Below are positions 36,767 to 45,208 of a DNA stretch of 64,000 bases, one piece after another (the stretch's first letter is position 1; each line of letters opens with the position of its first letter). Source of the DNA: an uncultured Poribacteria bacterium (lineage in GTDB: Bacteria > Poribacteria > WGA-4E > WGA-3G); assembly GCA_951813545.1 (NCBI GenBank), contig OX638352.1:3612835-3676834 (forward strand). Reading direction: 5' to 3'. A program made the position numbers and the translations under genes. The notes below the pieces were generated by a model. It made no database searches, was not told the DNA's origin, and worked only from the letters and a program-made list of their open reading frames with translations.

Positions 36767-38320
36767 CTAGCTTTCAGATCGGATCTGAATTAACTTGTTA
36801 ACAGCGTGGATATAAGCGCGGGCACTTGCTTCGATGATGTCTGTGCTGGCACCGTGCCCCGTGATAATGTTCCCGTTGTCTTGCACCTTCAGTGAGACCT
36901 CACCAATAGCATCTTCACCCTCGGTTACGGAACGGATCTGGTAGTCGATGAGGTTGAGTTGAATGTCAACAACTTGACCAATCGCCTTAAACGCCGCATC
37001 AACGGGTCCATCACCAGTTGACGCTTTCTCAATCACCTTGTCTTCTGTCCGAATACCGACCGTCGTTGTCGATGCGATTCTCGTTCCACTGACGACTTGG
37101 ATATAATCCAGTTCATAAACAGCAGGGATTGATCGAATCTCATCGCTCATGATCGCTTCAAGGTCGGCATCCTGCACTGCTTTCTTCTTATCGGCGACCC
37201 GCAGGAATCTTTCATAGACCTTGTCCAACTGTTCAGCATCCACTTCGTAGCCGAGTTCACTGAGCCGGTGCCTGAGAGCGTTACGTCCGGAACGCGGGCT
37301 GAGAATCAATTGACTCTCTTTCCATCCGATCTCCTTCGGATCAATAATCTCAAACGTCACGCGCGATTTGATGATACCATCTTGATGAATTCCCGAACTG
37401 TGTGCGAAAGCGTTCGCGCCGACAATTGCCTTGTTGGGTTGCACGGCAATGCCCATCGTTCTACTGACACGTCGACTGATTGGGACGATCTCTTTCGCGT
37501 TGATGTCGGTGTAATACTCCTTGAAATAATCACGCCGGGTTCGGATCGCCATGACGACCTCTTCCAATGAGGTATTCCCAGCACGCTCTCCGAGTCCGTT
37601 GATTGTGCACTCCACCTGTCGGGCACCTTGTTCAACCGCTATCAGACTGTTTGCCACTGCTAATCCGAGGTCGTTATGGCAGTGGACACTAATAATGGCA
37701 TCGTTAACATTCGGTACGTTCTCCATGATGCCTTTAATCAAGTCGCCAAACTCGGTTGGGACTGTCCATCCAACGGTTTCTGGAATATTGACGACGGTTG
37801 CGCCTGCAGCGATAGTCGCTTCAACGACCTCATAAAGAAACGCTAATTCCGTCCGACCGGCATCCATGGGTGAAAATTCGACATTCGCATCTGGGTGTCC
37901 TTCACACAAACTTTTTGCGTAGGCAACAGCATTAGTTGCCATCCGAAGTGTATCTTCGGGAGTGGTTCGTGTGATGCGTCCCATGTGAATCGGTGATGTT
38001 CCAACAAACGTATGAATGCGAGCGCGCGGTGCCTCCTCAATCGCTTTCCACGCCGCAGTAATGTCTTTCTCAACAACGCGAGAAAGTCCGCAAATTTCCG
38101 GTCCTTCAACTTCGTTCGCTATCCGTTTGACAGCGTCGAAATCCCCGGGCGACGAAATCGGAAATCCGGCTTCAATGATGTCAACATTTAATTTGGCGAG
38201 GTGCTTGGCAATCTCCAGCTTTTCCTCGATACCAAGGGCAGCACCGGGGGTCTGCTCAGCATCGCGGAGCGTGGTATCAAAAATATAAACCTTTTGCTGG
38301 TTCTTTTCAAAATCGTCCAA
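36767..38320 (-). CDS. leuA: 2-isopropylmalate synthase
   Basis: A 517-residue LeuA from TTG 38320, which has TTGGAGGA 8 bases before it; an in-frame start at 38419 would add a poor N terminus, so TTG is chosen. It condenses acetyl-CoA with 2-oxoisovalerate, the first committed step to leucine. VYIFDTTLRDAEQTPG (residues 11-26) has the catalytic Arg/Asp. HCHNDLGLAVANS has the metal His pair and GLGERAGNTSLEE the Glu. The C-terminal about 130 residues are the regulatory domain (VSGTRIASTTTVG). Length is typical. aroF-type DAHP synthase lies upstream, 184 bases away. Confidence 0.95.
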   Translation of the reverse strand: MDDFEKNQQKVYIFDTTLRDAEQTPGAALGIEEKLEIAKHLAKLNVDIIEAGFPISSPGDFDAVKRIANEVEGPEICGLSRVVEKDITAAWKAIEEAPRARIHTFVGTSPIHMGRITRTTPEDTLRMATNAVAYAKSLCEGHPDANVEFSPMDAGRTELAFLYEVVEATIAAGATVVNIPETVGWTVPTEFGDLIKGIMENVPNVNDAIISVHCHNDLGLAVANSLIAVEQGARQVECTINGLGERAGNTSLEEVVMAIRTRRDYFKEYYTDINAKEIVPISRRVSRTMGIAVQPNKAIVGANAFAHSSGIHQDGIIKSRVTFEIIDPKEIGWKESQLILSPRSGRNALRHRLSELGYEVDAEQLDKVYERFLRVADKKKAVQDADLEAIMSDEIRSIPAVYELDYIQVVSGTRIASTTTVGIRTEDKVIEKASTGDGPVDAAFKAIGQVVDIQLNLIDYQIRSVTEGEDAIGEVSLKVQDNGNIITGHGASTDIIEASARAYIHAVNKLIQIRSES

Positions 38321-38377
38321 GGCTCTGTTCCTCCAAATTTTAATTAGGGGCGGATAAAGTTTGCAAGTTGCGAGAGG

Positions 38378-38425
38378 TGTCTGATGCTGTCGGAAGATTA
38401 TTGTCAAATTTAAAAGCATCAGACA
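38378..38425. promoter_or_regulatory. Perfect dyad in the leuA leader
   Basis: TGTCTGATGCT (38378-38388) and AGCATCAGACA (38415-38425) form an 11-bp stem with a 26-base loop, 60 bases upstream of the leuA start. No T run follows, so an operator or leader hairpin is more likely than a terminator. Confidence 0.4.
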
Positions 38426-38504
38426 ACATAACCAACACCGTCAATTTCATCGAAAACCATTTTTTACCATCGGCAAAAATGAGCAAAACTCAATCATTAA
38501 AAAG

Positions 38505-39521
38505 TTACATTTCACGACCAACAGCAATGGCAATCGGTTTCAGTTCGCGCATCAGTGTTTCAAATTGATCTGGGAATAGCGACTGCGCACCATCTCCCGT
38601 CATTGAATGGTCTGGATCGTGATGTACCTCAAGTAACAACCCATCTGCCCCGGCAGCCACAGATGCCTTCGTCATATCGCAGACGAGGCTCCGGATACCC
38701 GTGCCGTGGCTCGGATCAACAATAATAGGCAGGTGGCTCAGTTCATGAATAACAGGGACCGCATTCAAGTCAAGCGTGTTACGGGTGTGCGTTTCAAAGG
38801 TCCGAATGCCGCGTTCGCATAGAATGACATCCGGGTTCCCTTCCGCGAGAATATACTCGGCGGCAAGAAGCCATTCCTCAATCGTCGCGGACATCCCGCG
38901 CTTAAGAATCACCGGTTTCTGCGCGCGTCCGACTTCACGCAATAGATAGAAATTTGTCATATTCCGGGTACCAAGTTGGAACATGTCTGTATATTCACCG
39001 ACCAGTTCCACTTCGTGCGGTGTCATAACCTCTGTGACAATGCCAAGTCCGGTTTCGGCTTTTGCTGCCTCCAGCATTTTGAGAGCATTTTCACCATAGC
39101 CTTGGAAACTATAGGGTCCCGTTCTCGGTTTAAAGGCACCACCTCTGATGAAACTCGCGCCCGCTTTTCGTACCTGTTGGGCAATAGTTACGATCTGTTC
39201 CGTGCTTTCTACTGCGCACGGACCGGCGATAACAGGCACCTGCCGTCCACCAATCTTTGTGTCGTTCACCGCAATAACCGTCGGTTCATCCCGAAACTCG
39301 CGGCTCGCTAACTTGAACGGTGCCGTAATCGGCATTGTTCGATCAACACCGGACATTGACTCTATCGGAATATCACCAAGCAACGTTTTATCTCCTATGA
39401 CACCGATGACAGTGTGTCGCTCGCCAGTCGAGACTTGTGCTTTCAATCCCACACCCTCGATCCGTTTGACAACAGCATCAATATCTGCTTGTGTCGCATC
39501 AGTCTTGGTAACGATTACCAT
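38505..39521 (-). CDS. 3-deoxy-7-phosphoheptulonate synthase (type I-beta, aroF-like)
   Basis: About 338 residues from ATG 39521; TTG 39528 is an alternative. It makes DAHP from phosphoenolpyruvate and erythrose 4-phosphate, the first step of aromatic synthesis. Residues 1-70 are an ACT/ferredoxin-like regulatory domain (IVTKTDATQADIDAVVKRI). The barrel shows IAGPCAVESTEQ (about 115), SFIRGGAFKPRTGPYSFQG, EVMTPHEVE, KRGMSATIEEWLLAAEYIL, CERGIRTFE, and IVDPSHGTGIR with the metal His. This matches the type I-beta enzyme. It lies upstream of leuA on the same strand, but with a 184-base gap. Confidence 0.93.
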   Translation of the reverse strand: MVIVTKTDATQADIDAVVKRIEGVGLKAQVSTGERHTVIGVIGDKTLLGDIPIESMSGVDRTMPITAPFKLASREFRDEPTVIAVNDTKIGGRQVPVIAGPCAVESTEQIVTIAQQVRKAGASFIRGGAFKPRTGPYSFQGYGENALKMLEAAKAETGLGIVTEVMTPHEVELVGEYTDMFQLGTRNMTNFYLLREVGRAQKPVILKRGMSATIEEWLLAAEYILAEGNPDVILCERGIRTFETHTRNTLDLNAVPVIHELSHLPIIVDPSHGTGIRSLVCDMTKASVAAGADGLLLEVHHDPDHSMTGDGAQSLFPDQFETLMRELKPIAIAVGREM

Positions 39522-39567
39522 GCTTTTCAACTACCTCCGCCTCTGTAATAGCAAGTTTTCGGAAGAG

Positions 39568-39681
39568 TGGCAGTCAGCCATCAGTTTTCAGCAGTCGGTA
39601 AAGAGTAACTTGTGGTATTAACAAATATTGTAACTGCCACAAGAGTCTATCAATAGTCCATGCCCGATAACTGACAATCAA
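39568..39681. repeat. Palindromic repeat element, copy near aroF
   Basis: GGCAGTCAGCCATCAGTTTTC followed by AGCAGTCGGTAAAGAG, and at the right end CGATAACTGACAATCAAT. It contains TTGTGGT ... ACTGCCACAA as an inner stem. It is the family core with the usual AAAGAG. Confidence 0.65.
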
Positions 39682-39715
39682 TACACCGAAAAGTAACTCT
39701 GTCCCAAATCAAATT

Positions 39716-39762
39716 CGGTTAAAAAAAATTACCCAACATCGAAAAATTTTTCAACGCTGGGT
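39716..39762 (-). terminator. Hairpin with T run (minus strand)
   Basis: On the minus strand ACCCAGCGTTGAAAAATTTTTC folds back to GATGTTGGGT, followed by a run of T (complement of the A run at 39721-39728). It could end a short transcript coming from 39981. Confidence 0.45.
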
Positions 39763-39804
39763 GGTGATAATGGAATCGGTTAGAATAGCATTGCCTACGA
39801 ACCT

Positions 39805-39981
39805 TCACCACCTCTCGTTGCTATAAAAATAAAGATACAGGTACAGATACAACCCAAACACGCCTTCTGCAAGCCGCGTAAAAAGTGACCATGTGCGGAG
39901 AGAGCCGCTCCATAAGGAAATCGGAGCAACCCGTTCGCGGGTTATCTGTGCTGTGATGGTGTTATATTGAAGCGTTCGCAT
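39805..39981 (-). CDS. Possible small protein (58 residues), weakly supported
   Basis: The ATG at 39981 is preceded by AGGAAC (8 bases), and a hairpin with a T run lies 43 bases beyond the stop (39716-39762). The product has a hydrophobic C-terminal stretch, LAEGVFGLYLYLYLYFY. The Leu-Tyr run could simply reflect a (tac/tat)-rich DNA tract. I do not recognise it, and it may be spurious. Confidence 0.25.
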   Translation of the reverse strand: MRTLQYNTITAQITRERVAPISLWSGSLRTWSLFTRLAEGVFGLYLYLYLYFYSNERW

Positions 39982-40272
39982 TATCAAGTTCCTACAAATT
40001 AGGGCAACAAAGAAACCTGCCCTCTAAAGTTCCGAAAGCAAATTGCGCCATTGAAACACATGTTTCTGTACCTTGAGACGTTGTTTGCGAAAGAATGTTT
40101 ATATTTTTTCAGTACGAGCTCATGTGCTATGGTAGCATCTTACAACTAAATTTATTATATAATAACATATTTTTTTTTACAAGTCAAATTTCTTTTTTTA
40201 TAGAAGTACTCAGTTTTCAGTTAAGAGGCGGGAATTGGAGTTCCTTCCTACTGATAAACTCTGCAAATAACC

Positions 40273-40301
40273 TTGACACTCGAATCCACATACGCTAACA
40301 T
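40273..40301 (+). promoter_or_regulatory. Promoter for the uridine-kinase-like gene
   Basis: TTGACA (40273-40278), a 17-base spacer, TAACAT (40296-40301). The -35 is perfect and the -10 has 4/6 matches. Confidence 0.6.
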
Positions 40302-40330
40302 AGAGAAAGAACGACAACACGGAGAAAGCT

Positions 40331-40984
40331 ATGCAGAAATCAGAACATTTTACACCGATCACCGTTGGGATTATGGGCGGTTCCGCTTCCGGGAAAACGA
40401 CGTTCGCGAATGCTTTAGCAGAACAACTCTCGGAATTCTCGCCTGTCGTGCTAAACCAAGACTCATATTTTCGGGACTGGTCGGAATACTCGGAAGCAGA
40501 ACGGGAGCGCGTCATCACTGCGAATCACCCAGACGCTGTCCTATGGAATGCCCTCGTCACAGACATCAAAAAACTCCGAGAGCGTGACGTTATCGAGACA
40601 CCGACTCCGGGTACCCGTGGTGCCCAACGTGATAACGAAAAAGCGAGTGTACAACCAAGCGATGTCGTGATTGTGGAAGGACATCTTATTTTTTGGAGTG
40701 AAGACCTACGCGATTTGATGGACATCAAACTCTTCCTCGATGTGGATCCCCATGAACGTGTTCTACGCCGTATGCTTCGTGATGTCGCACAACGCGGCGG
40801 TGATCTGGAGTGGGCTATTAACTGGTACCGCCGCGATGTCCTCCCTAATTTTCCTGTCTATACCGAACCCTGCAAGCAGTATGCGGATCTGATTATCCCG
40901 TTCCAAGACGAAAATCCGGTTGCCTTGCATACGCTTGTCGCCGGAATTTGTGCTCGAATCAAGGAAAATCGGTCATCGTCTTAA
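40331..40984 (+). CDS. Uridine-kinase-like P-loop kinase
   Basis: A 217-residue protein of the uridine kinase/phosphoribulokinase superfamily. The P-loop IMGGSASGKTTFANALA (residues about 14-30) is canonical. LNQDSYFRDWSEYSEAER matches the DxFY-like region of uridine kinases. VVIVEGHLIFWSEDLRDLMD is Walker B with the EGH motif. Family activity would be phosphorylation of uridine/cytidine, but phosphoribulokinase-like substrates are possible. The gene has GGAG 6 bases before the ATG. It is followed by a 362-base gap with a strong dyad, then hsp20. Confidence 0.8.
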   Translation: MQKSEHFTPITVGIMGGSASGKTTFANALAEQLSEFSPVVLNQDSYFRDWSEYSEAERERVITANHPDAVLWNALVTDIKKLRERDVIETPTPGTRGAQRDNEKASVQPSDVVIVEGHLIFWSEDLRDLMDIKLFLDVDPHERVLRRMLRDVAQRGGDLEWAINWYRRDVLPNFPVYTEPCKQYADLIIPFQDENPVALHTLVAGICARIKENRSSS

Positions 40985-41346
40985 CATAGCCAACAGTCGC
41001 TGAACGCGCGCCCACCGTTACCCTCATTATCTACCAAAGTCATTTTGACATCACGTGATGCCACAGTGGCAAGGGTGATGTCAATTTGGCAAACTTATAC
41101 CCTCTACCTCTTCCTCTATGAACCCTGCTATATAGATGTGGTTTCCACAGCGTAGGAACAAAGCCTACACCTACAGTAGTTAGGAAACTACACGCACCTT
41201 GGTCAGCCAGCAGATGAAAAGCTGCTTTGGCACGGAATTTGCTTTATATGCAGACAGAGAGGCGAACATCTTCGGATTGCCTCTAAAAGGGTTGGCATGG
41301 AACTTGCATCTAACATTTATAGAAACAAAATCCAAAAGGAGAAAAA
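40985..41346. other. Gap upstream of hsp20 with a nested dyad
   Basis: 362 bases without a convincing gene; the frame 41199-41390 crosses the hsp20 start in another frame and is not called. It holds the dyad 41045-41084 (see that entry). No CIRCE-type operator (TTAGCACTC-N9-GAGTGCTAA) is seen. Confidence 0.5.
41045..41084. promoter_or_regulatory. Nested 40-bp dyad between the kinase and hsp20 genes
   Basis: TTGACATCAC (41045-41054) and GTGATGTCAA (41075-41084) are perfect inverted repeats. Inside them TGCCAC-A-GTGGCA (41059-41071) is a second perfect palindrome, and CATCACGTGATG (41049-41060) a third. It is 61 bases after the kinase stop. No T run follows. Confidence 0.5.
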
Positions 41347-41799
41347 ATGACTTATCTAACGACACGCAAACCAATGGGAAACTTATTTAGTCTACACAAC
41401 GAGATGGGACGGATCTTTGGAGATCTCTTCGCCTCTCACGAGGATGGAACAGATATGAGTGAACCCTCCTGGATGCCCACGGTAGACATTGCTGAAACGG
41501 AAAACGGTTTTGAAATCCGCGCCGAACTTCCCGGTGTCTCGGAAAACGATGTTAACGCCTCCGTAACCGATAACGTCCTCACCGTCAAAGGTGAAAAACG
41601 GCAAGAAGCGGAGACGGAAGGCAAAAACTACCACCGTGTAGAAAGACGGTATGGCAGTTTCCAAAGGAGCTTTACCCTACCAAGCCACATTGAAACCGAT
41701 GCTATTAAAGCGGAATTCAAGGATGGGGTCTTGACACTCGGAATTCCGAAGGCGGAAGTTGCAAAACCGACTGAAATCCCGATCGCAGTAAACTCTTAA
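41347..41799 (+). CDS. Small heat-shock protein, Hsp20 family (first of a tandem pair)
   Basis: A 150-residue alpha-crystallin-domain chaperone that keeps unfolding proteins soluble. The domain spans about residues 38-142. It shows MPTVDIAETENGFEIRAELPGVSENDV, NVLTVKGEKRQE and GSFQRSFTLPSHIETDAIKAEFKDGVLTL. The GIPKAE tail is the IXI-type motif. The ATG follows AAAAGGAGAAAAA. The next hsp20 is 97 bases downstream. Confidence 0.95.
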   Translation: MTYLTTRKPMGNLFSLHNEMGRIFGDLFASHEDGTDMSEPSWMPTVDIAETENGFEIRAELPGVSENDVNASVTDNVLTVKGEKRQEAETEGKNYHRVERRYGSFQRSFTLPSHIETDAIKAEFKDGVLTLGIPKAEVAKPTEIPIAVNS

Positions 41800-41896
41800 T
41801 GCAACGAAAAGGGCACGCCTCGTCTGTTGAACAACACACGGGGCTGCCCTCAGCATACAAGGAACACACAACTTTCATACCAAAGGAGAATGAAAA

Positions 41897-42328
41897 ATGA
41901 CTTATTTGACTTTACACAGACCGGCAAGAAACCTGTTCAGATTTTACAATCCGCTATTTACTCGTCAAATCGCACGAACCGACGCGGACAGATACAATTG
42001 GGCCCCCTCGGTTGATGTTTCGGAAACAGAAGACAACTTTGAAGTCCGTGCCGAATTACCCGGAGTCGCAAAAGACGATGTCCATGTCTCCGTCAAAGAT
42101 AACCTTTTGACACTCAGCGGTGAGAAGCGACAGAAAGAAGAGGATGATAGCCAAAACTACCGCAGGGTTGAACGGCGTTATGGAAACTTCCAGCGGAAAT
42201 TCGCACTCCCACCGGAAGTGGAAACAGACGACATCAAAGCCGAATTCAGCGATGGTGTGTTGACGCTCTCTATTCCGAAACCGGAAGCTGCGAAACCGAC
42301 CGAAATCCCGGTCACAACTGTATCTTAA
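41897..42328 (+). CDS. Small heat-shock protein, Hsp20 family (second of the pair)
   Basis: A 143-residue paralogue of the gene before it, similar along the whole alpha-crystallin domain (APSVDVSETEDNFEVRAELPGVAKDDV, NLLTLSGEKRQKE, ADGVLTLSIPKPE-type end). AAAGGAGAAT precedes the ATG. The two genes share no frame and differ most in the N-terminal arm, which in this family sets oligomer size, so they are probably distinct subunits from a local duplication. A strong bidirectional terminator follows (42354-42381). Confidence 0.95.
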   Translation: MTYLTLHRPARNLFRFYNPLFTRQIARTDADRYNWAPSVDVSETEDNFEVRAELPGVAKDDVHVSVKDNLLTLSGEKRQKEEDDSQNYRRVERRYGNFQRKFALPPEVETDDIKAEFSDGVLTLSIPKPEAAKPTEIPVTTVS

Positions 42329-42353
42329 TCCGTTTACCATAGCACAAAATAAA

Positions 42354-42381
42354 AAGGCTGGCGCGTGAATGTGCCAGCCTT
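42354..42381. terminator. Bidirectional terminator between hsp20 and aquaporin
   Basis: AAGGCTGGC (42354-42362) pairs with GCCAGCCTT (42373-42381); the loop is 10 bases. TCTTTT follows on the plus strand and an AAAATAAAA run precedes it, so it can stop transcripts from both directions. Confidence 0.85.
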
Positions 42382-42404
42382 CTCTTTTCCCTATGATACC
42401 CGTG

Positions 42405-43073
42405 CTACGCCTCTTCTTTGTCTTTCAAGACACCAATATAGAAAAGGGCGGCAAGGATCGCACCTACAAACGGTCCTACAAAATAAAGCCAGATGTCTGC
42501 ATAGTTACCGCTGACAATAGCAGGTCCCAGCGTCCGCGCGGGGTTGAGCGAAGCACGTGTCAACGGACCACCCATCAGAATGCAAAAGATCAGCGCGAGT
42601 CCAATCGCGAGTCCCGCGAAGTGCTCTGCTTTCCCGCTCACAGCGGTACTGAAAATCGTATTGACGAGGAAGAAAGTGAGTATGATTTCGACAATGAGTC
42701 CTTGCGTTGCAGTAACCGTGAAGGCTCCACCATTAGCCTCCGTGGTTAGAATTGTCACACCCAGATCGCCAGGATTCGGTAGCACGGTGTTAAGCAGAAC
42801 CGCCCCCAGAATTCCGCCAAGAAATTGTACAATCCAGTAACCGATCGCTGCCACGAATTCGATCTCGCCTGCTATCAAGAACCCCAGCGTCACAGCCGGA
42901 TTGATATGTGTGCCTGAGATATGCCCATACGCATAAATAAACGCTACAACGACGAAACCGTGAGCGAGTGCAGCACCTATCAAACCTCCTTTATTTATCG
43001 CCACTGCCCCAGCACCAATAAAAATCAACGCGAAGGTACCAATAAATTCGACGACTAAATTCTTCGTATTCAT
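42405..43073 (-). CDS. Aquaporin / MIP-family channel
   Basis: A 222-residue protein with six membrane helices and the two NPA half-helices: SGTHINPAVTLGF (about residue 55) and ASLNPARTLGPAIV (about residue 175). It conducts water or small neutral solutes such as glycerol. Arg after the second NPA (NPAR) is the selectivity-filter residue. E. coli AqpZ is 231 residues, so the length fits. It is a single gene between the hsp20 pair and a cupin. Confidence 0.92.
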   Translation of the reverse strand: MNTKNLVVEFIGTFALIFIGAGAVAINKGGLIGAALAHGFVVVAFIYAYGHISGTHINPAVTLGFLIAGEIEFVAAIGYWIVQFLGGILGAVLLNTVLPNPGDLGVTILTTEANGGAFTVTATQGLIVEIILTFFLVNTIFSTAVSGKAEHFAGLAIGLALIFCILMGGPLTRASLNPARTLGPAIVSGNYADIWLYFVGPFVGAILAALFYIGVLKDKEEA

Positions 43074-43255
43074 GAAACTCCGTTTTGAATTTGAAATTGA
43101 ATCTTACCTTACCGAAGCCGGTAATTTGCAAATCCTTCTGTATGGTCCGCTATTCAGACAAAAAAGTGGAAAAATACAAATAACGATTCCTGATAACTAT
43201 TTTAATTTCAACTTTTGACAAAATATTTACACACCCTTGTAATTTGATTTGCAAA

Positions 43256-43284
43256 TTGACAATTCTTGGTGTACATGCTACATT
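43256..43284 (+). promoter_or_regulatory. Promoter for the cupin gene at 43344
   Basis: TTGACA (43256-43261), a 17-base spacer, and TACATT (43279-43284) preceded by TGC, an extended -10. Both boxes lie 60 bases before the ATG. Confidence 0.65.
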
Positions 43285-43343
43285 AATTCCCAAATTTTTA
43301 GAACAATACTGTTTCGCAAGCAATATCAAAAGGAGAGTTTCTC

Positions 43344-43649
43344 ATGGAAAAAGAGATTAGAAACGATGTCAAGGGTATCAACCGCTTTATCTTTGAAGCA
43401 GGGGCGGATCGAGAACAGCTCCATCTCCACATCTCAGAAGTCGGTCCTGGAAAACGCGCGCATCCACCGCACACACACGAAGGTCAGGAAATTTTTTATG
43501 TATTTTCTGGGGAAGGCGAAGTCCTGTTTGGAGAACAGACACACCGCGTCGGTGCTAACGAAGCTATTCACGTTGATTGCCAAGTTTTACACGGCATACG
43601 CAACGTCGGTGAGACCCCGCTCCGTTACGCCGTGATTATCGCAAAATGA
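43344..43649 (+). CDS. Small cupin with full metal-binding set
   Basis: A 101-residue cupin. The HPPHTHEGQEIFYVFSGEGEV motif (residues about 33-53) has the H-x-H and Glu ligands, and HVDCQVLHGIRN (about 74-85) supplies the last His, so a metal site is complete. The ATG follows AAAGGAG. It has its own promoter. It is of the kind that acts as a dioxygenase, isomerase or sugar-binding protein; the substrate is unknown. Confidence 0.78.
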   Translation: MEKEIRNDVKGINRFIFEAGADREQLHLHISEVGPGKRAHPPHTHEGQEIFYVFSGEGEVLFGEQTHRVGANEAIHVDCQVLHGIRNVGETPLRYAVIIAK

Positions 43650-43708
43650 ACGCCGTTGTAATTAGGAGTGGTTTTTAGCCACCACACTTTGCACAGTCCA
43701 CAATCTTT

Positions 43709-44194
43709 CTACTCCGAAGATTCTGTTAGCAAATCTTCCGAGTACAACTTATAAATGCCGTAGATACCAGCAGCGATCAGAACAATCCCGACCCCCGCTA
43801 ATCCGCGTCGTATCCAAATCGGTTGTAAAAAGATTGGTAAATGAACCGTGAACCAACGGGGTTGTAAGAGTTTCGACATAGCGATGCCAAAATACAGTAG
43901 CCCGTAAGCAACAAGACCAATATCACTTGCCAGTTCCTGCTTTCGCTGCGTGACCGGCAGTCTGAAAGGATTCAGAAGATAATCCCCGGAAAAGATTAGG
44001 GTGAGTCCTACAACCAGAAAGATGAAGAGGATTGTACTCGGATACTCTGAATGCCGGAGGGTTACCAATAAACCGATACTGAAGCATCCTAATACGAGAC
44101 TCATTATCCCTTGCATAATTTGATAACTTCTATTTTGTGAGACCATTTCTGTCACCAAGTGTGGCGTAGGTGCGCTCGCAACGCGCGTCCACAA
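43709..44194 (-). CDS. Small four-helix membrane protein
   Basis: 161 residues (or about 145 if it starts at the Met in EMVSQNRSYQ). Hydrophobic segments are at about 28-48, 55-75, 92-110 and 130-150, with a charged linker QRKQELASD between the second and third, so it is an inner-membrane protein with four helices. I do not recognise a family. It follows the permease gene by 5 bases on the same strand, so it is the last gene of that operon. The last residues LTESSE are polar. Confidence 0.6.
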   Translation of the reverse strand: MWTRVASAPTPHLVTEMVSQNRSYQIMQGIMSLVLGCFSIGLLVTLRHSEYPSTILFIFLVVGLTLIFSGDYLLNPFRLPVTQRKQELASDIGLVAYGLLYFGIAMSKLLQPRWFTVHLPIFLQPIWIRRGLAGVGIVLIAAGIYGIYKLYSEDLLTESSE

Positions 44195-44199
44195 GTAAT

Positions 44200-45192
44200 T
44201 TACGATGCAGAGGCACCAAGTCGAACGCGGGGATCCACCAGTGTGTAACTGATGTCCGTCAGTAACAAACCAATAATATACAGCACAGAACTGAGATAGA
44301 CCATGCTTCGCACAATAGCGAAATCTTGGGCATGGATGGCTTCTATGGTAAAACTTCCGAGTCCCGGAATCGCGAAAAATGCTTCCATCACCAAACTTCC
44401 CATAAAGAGCAAGGGAATTACCAAGACTACATTCGTCAGAATCGGAATCATTGCGTTTTTCAAGGCATGTTTAAAGAGAATCACTGCTTCACTCAATCCT
44501 TTTGCTCGTGCTGTTCGCACATAGTCCCGATTGACCTCTTCAAGGAATATCGTCCGGTAAAAACGGATACCCCCACCGACCCCGCCAATAATGCCAATAA
44601 CTACTGGCAGAATGACAAACTTCAGCATATCTACACCAGAATCATATCCAGAGATCGGAAAGAGTCGCAATATCTTTCCGAATACCCACTGTCCACCAAT
44701 AATATAGAAGAGTGTGGAGACGGACATGAGGATTACCGCAAGGATTGTGCCCCAGAAATCGACATAGGTCGCACGGTAGTAGGCGACAATCATTGAAACG
44801 GTAATATTTACCAGAACACCGACCAGAAAGGTCGGCAGTGCAATAGCGAGACTTGCCCACATTCGTTGTGAGATTTGCGAGGTGATGTCAATGTTATTGG
44901 CATCTGATGTCCCGAAATCAAAGAAAAAAAGTTTAACCGATTTCTGGAAGAAGGTAGTTTCCGTCAAAGACGCGGTCCCAGATGCTTCCGCGTTGAACCA
45001 AAGGGGTAGGTGATAGTTATTCTGTTTTTTCCAATTGTCAACATCTTCCTGTGTAATATTCTTCTCACCGAGAATCCGGCGTGCCATTTGATCGGGTGAA
45101 TTGACGATAAAAAACAGAAAAAACACAATAAGATTCACGCCAATCAAGATTGGGATCGCGTAAAGGGTCCGCCGTATCATATAAGTAATCAT
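44200..45192 (-). CDS. Dipeptide/oligopeptide ABC transporter permease (DppB/OppB-like)
   Basis: A 330-residue inner-membrane permease with six helices. MIRRTLYAIPILIGVNLIVFFLFF is the typical N-terminal helix of DppB. The conserved loop RTARAKGLSEAVILFKHALKNAMIPIL (about 225-251) is the EAA motif that contacts the ATPase, and VEEFFAIPGLG-like (MEAFFAIPGLGSFTIEAI) follows. It imports the ligand of the solute-binding protein encoded 16 bases upstream. The window shows no DppC-like second permease or DppD/F ATPase, so the cluster is incomplete here; they may be elsewhere. Confidence 0.88.
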   Translation of the reverse strand: MITYMIRRTLYAIPILIGVNLIVFFLFFIVNSPDQMARRILGEKNITQEDVDNWKKQNNYHLPLWFNAEASGTASLTETTFFQKSVKLFFFDFGTSDANNIDITSQISQRMWASLAIALPTFLVGVLVNITVSMIVAYYRATYVDFWGTILAVILMSVSTLFYIIGGQWVFGKILRLFPISGYDSGVDMLKFVILPVVIGIIGGVGGGIRFYRTIFLEEVNRDYVRTARAKGLSEAVILFKHALKNAMIPILTNVVLVIPLLFMGSLVMEAFFAIPGLGSFTIEAIHAQDFAIVRSMVYLSSVLYIIGLLLTDISYTLVDPRVRLGASAS

Positions 45193-45208
45193 CTTCTAAA
45201 TGTCACTC

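Noticed and set aside
41045..41084. CIRCE operator for the hsp20 genes
   Set aside because: The dyad has neither TTAGCACTC nor GAGTGCTAA.
41199..41390. 63-codon frame crossing the hsp20 start
   Set aside because: It ends inside the hsp20 coding region in another frame and has no recognisable sequence.
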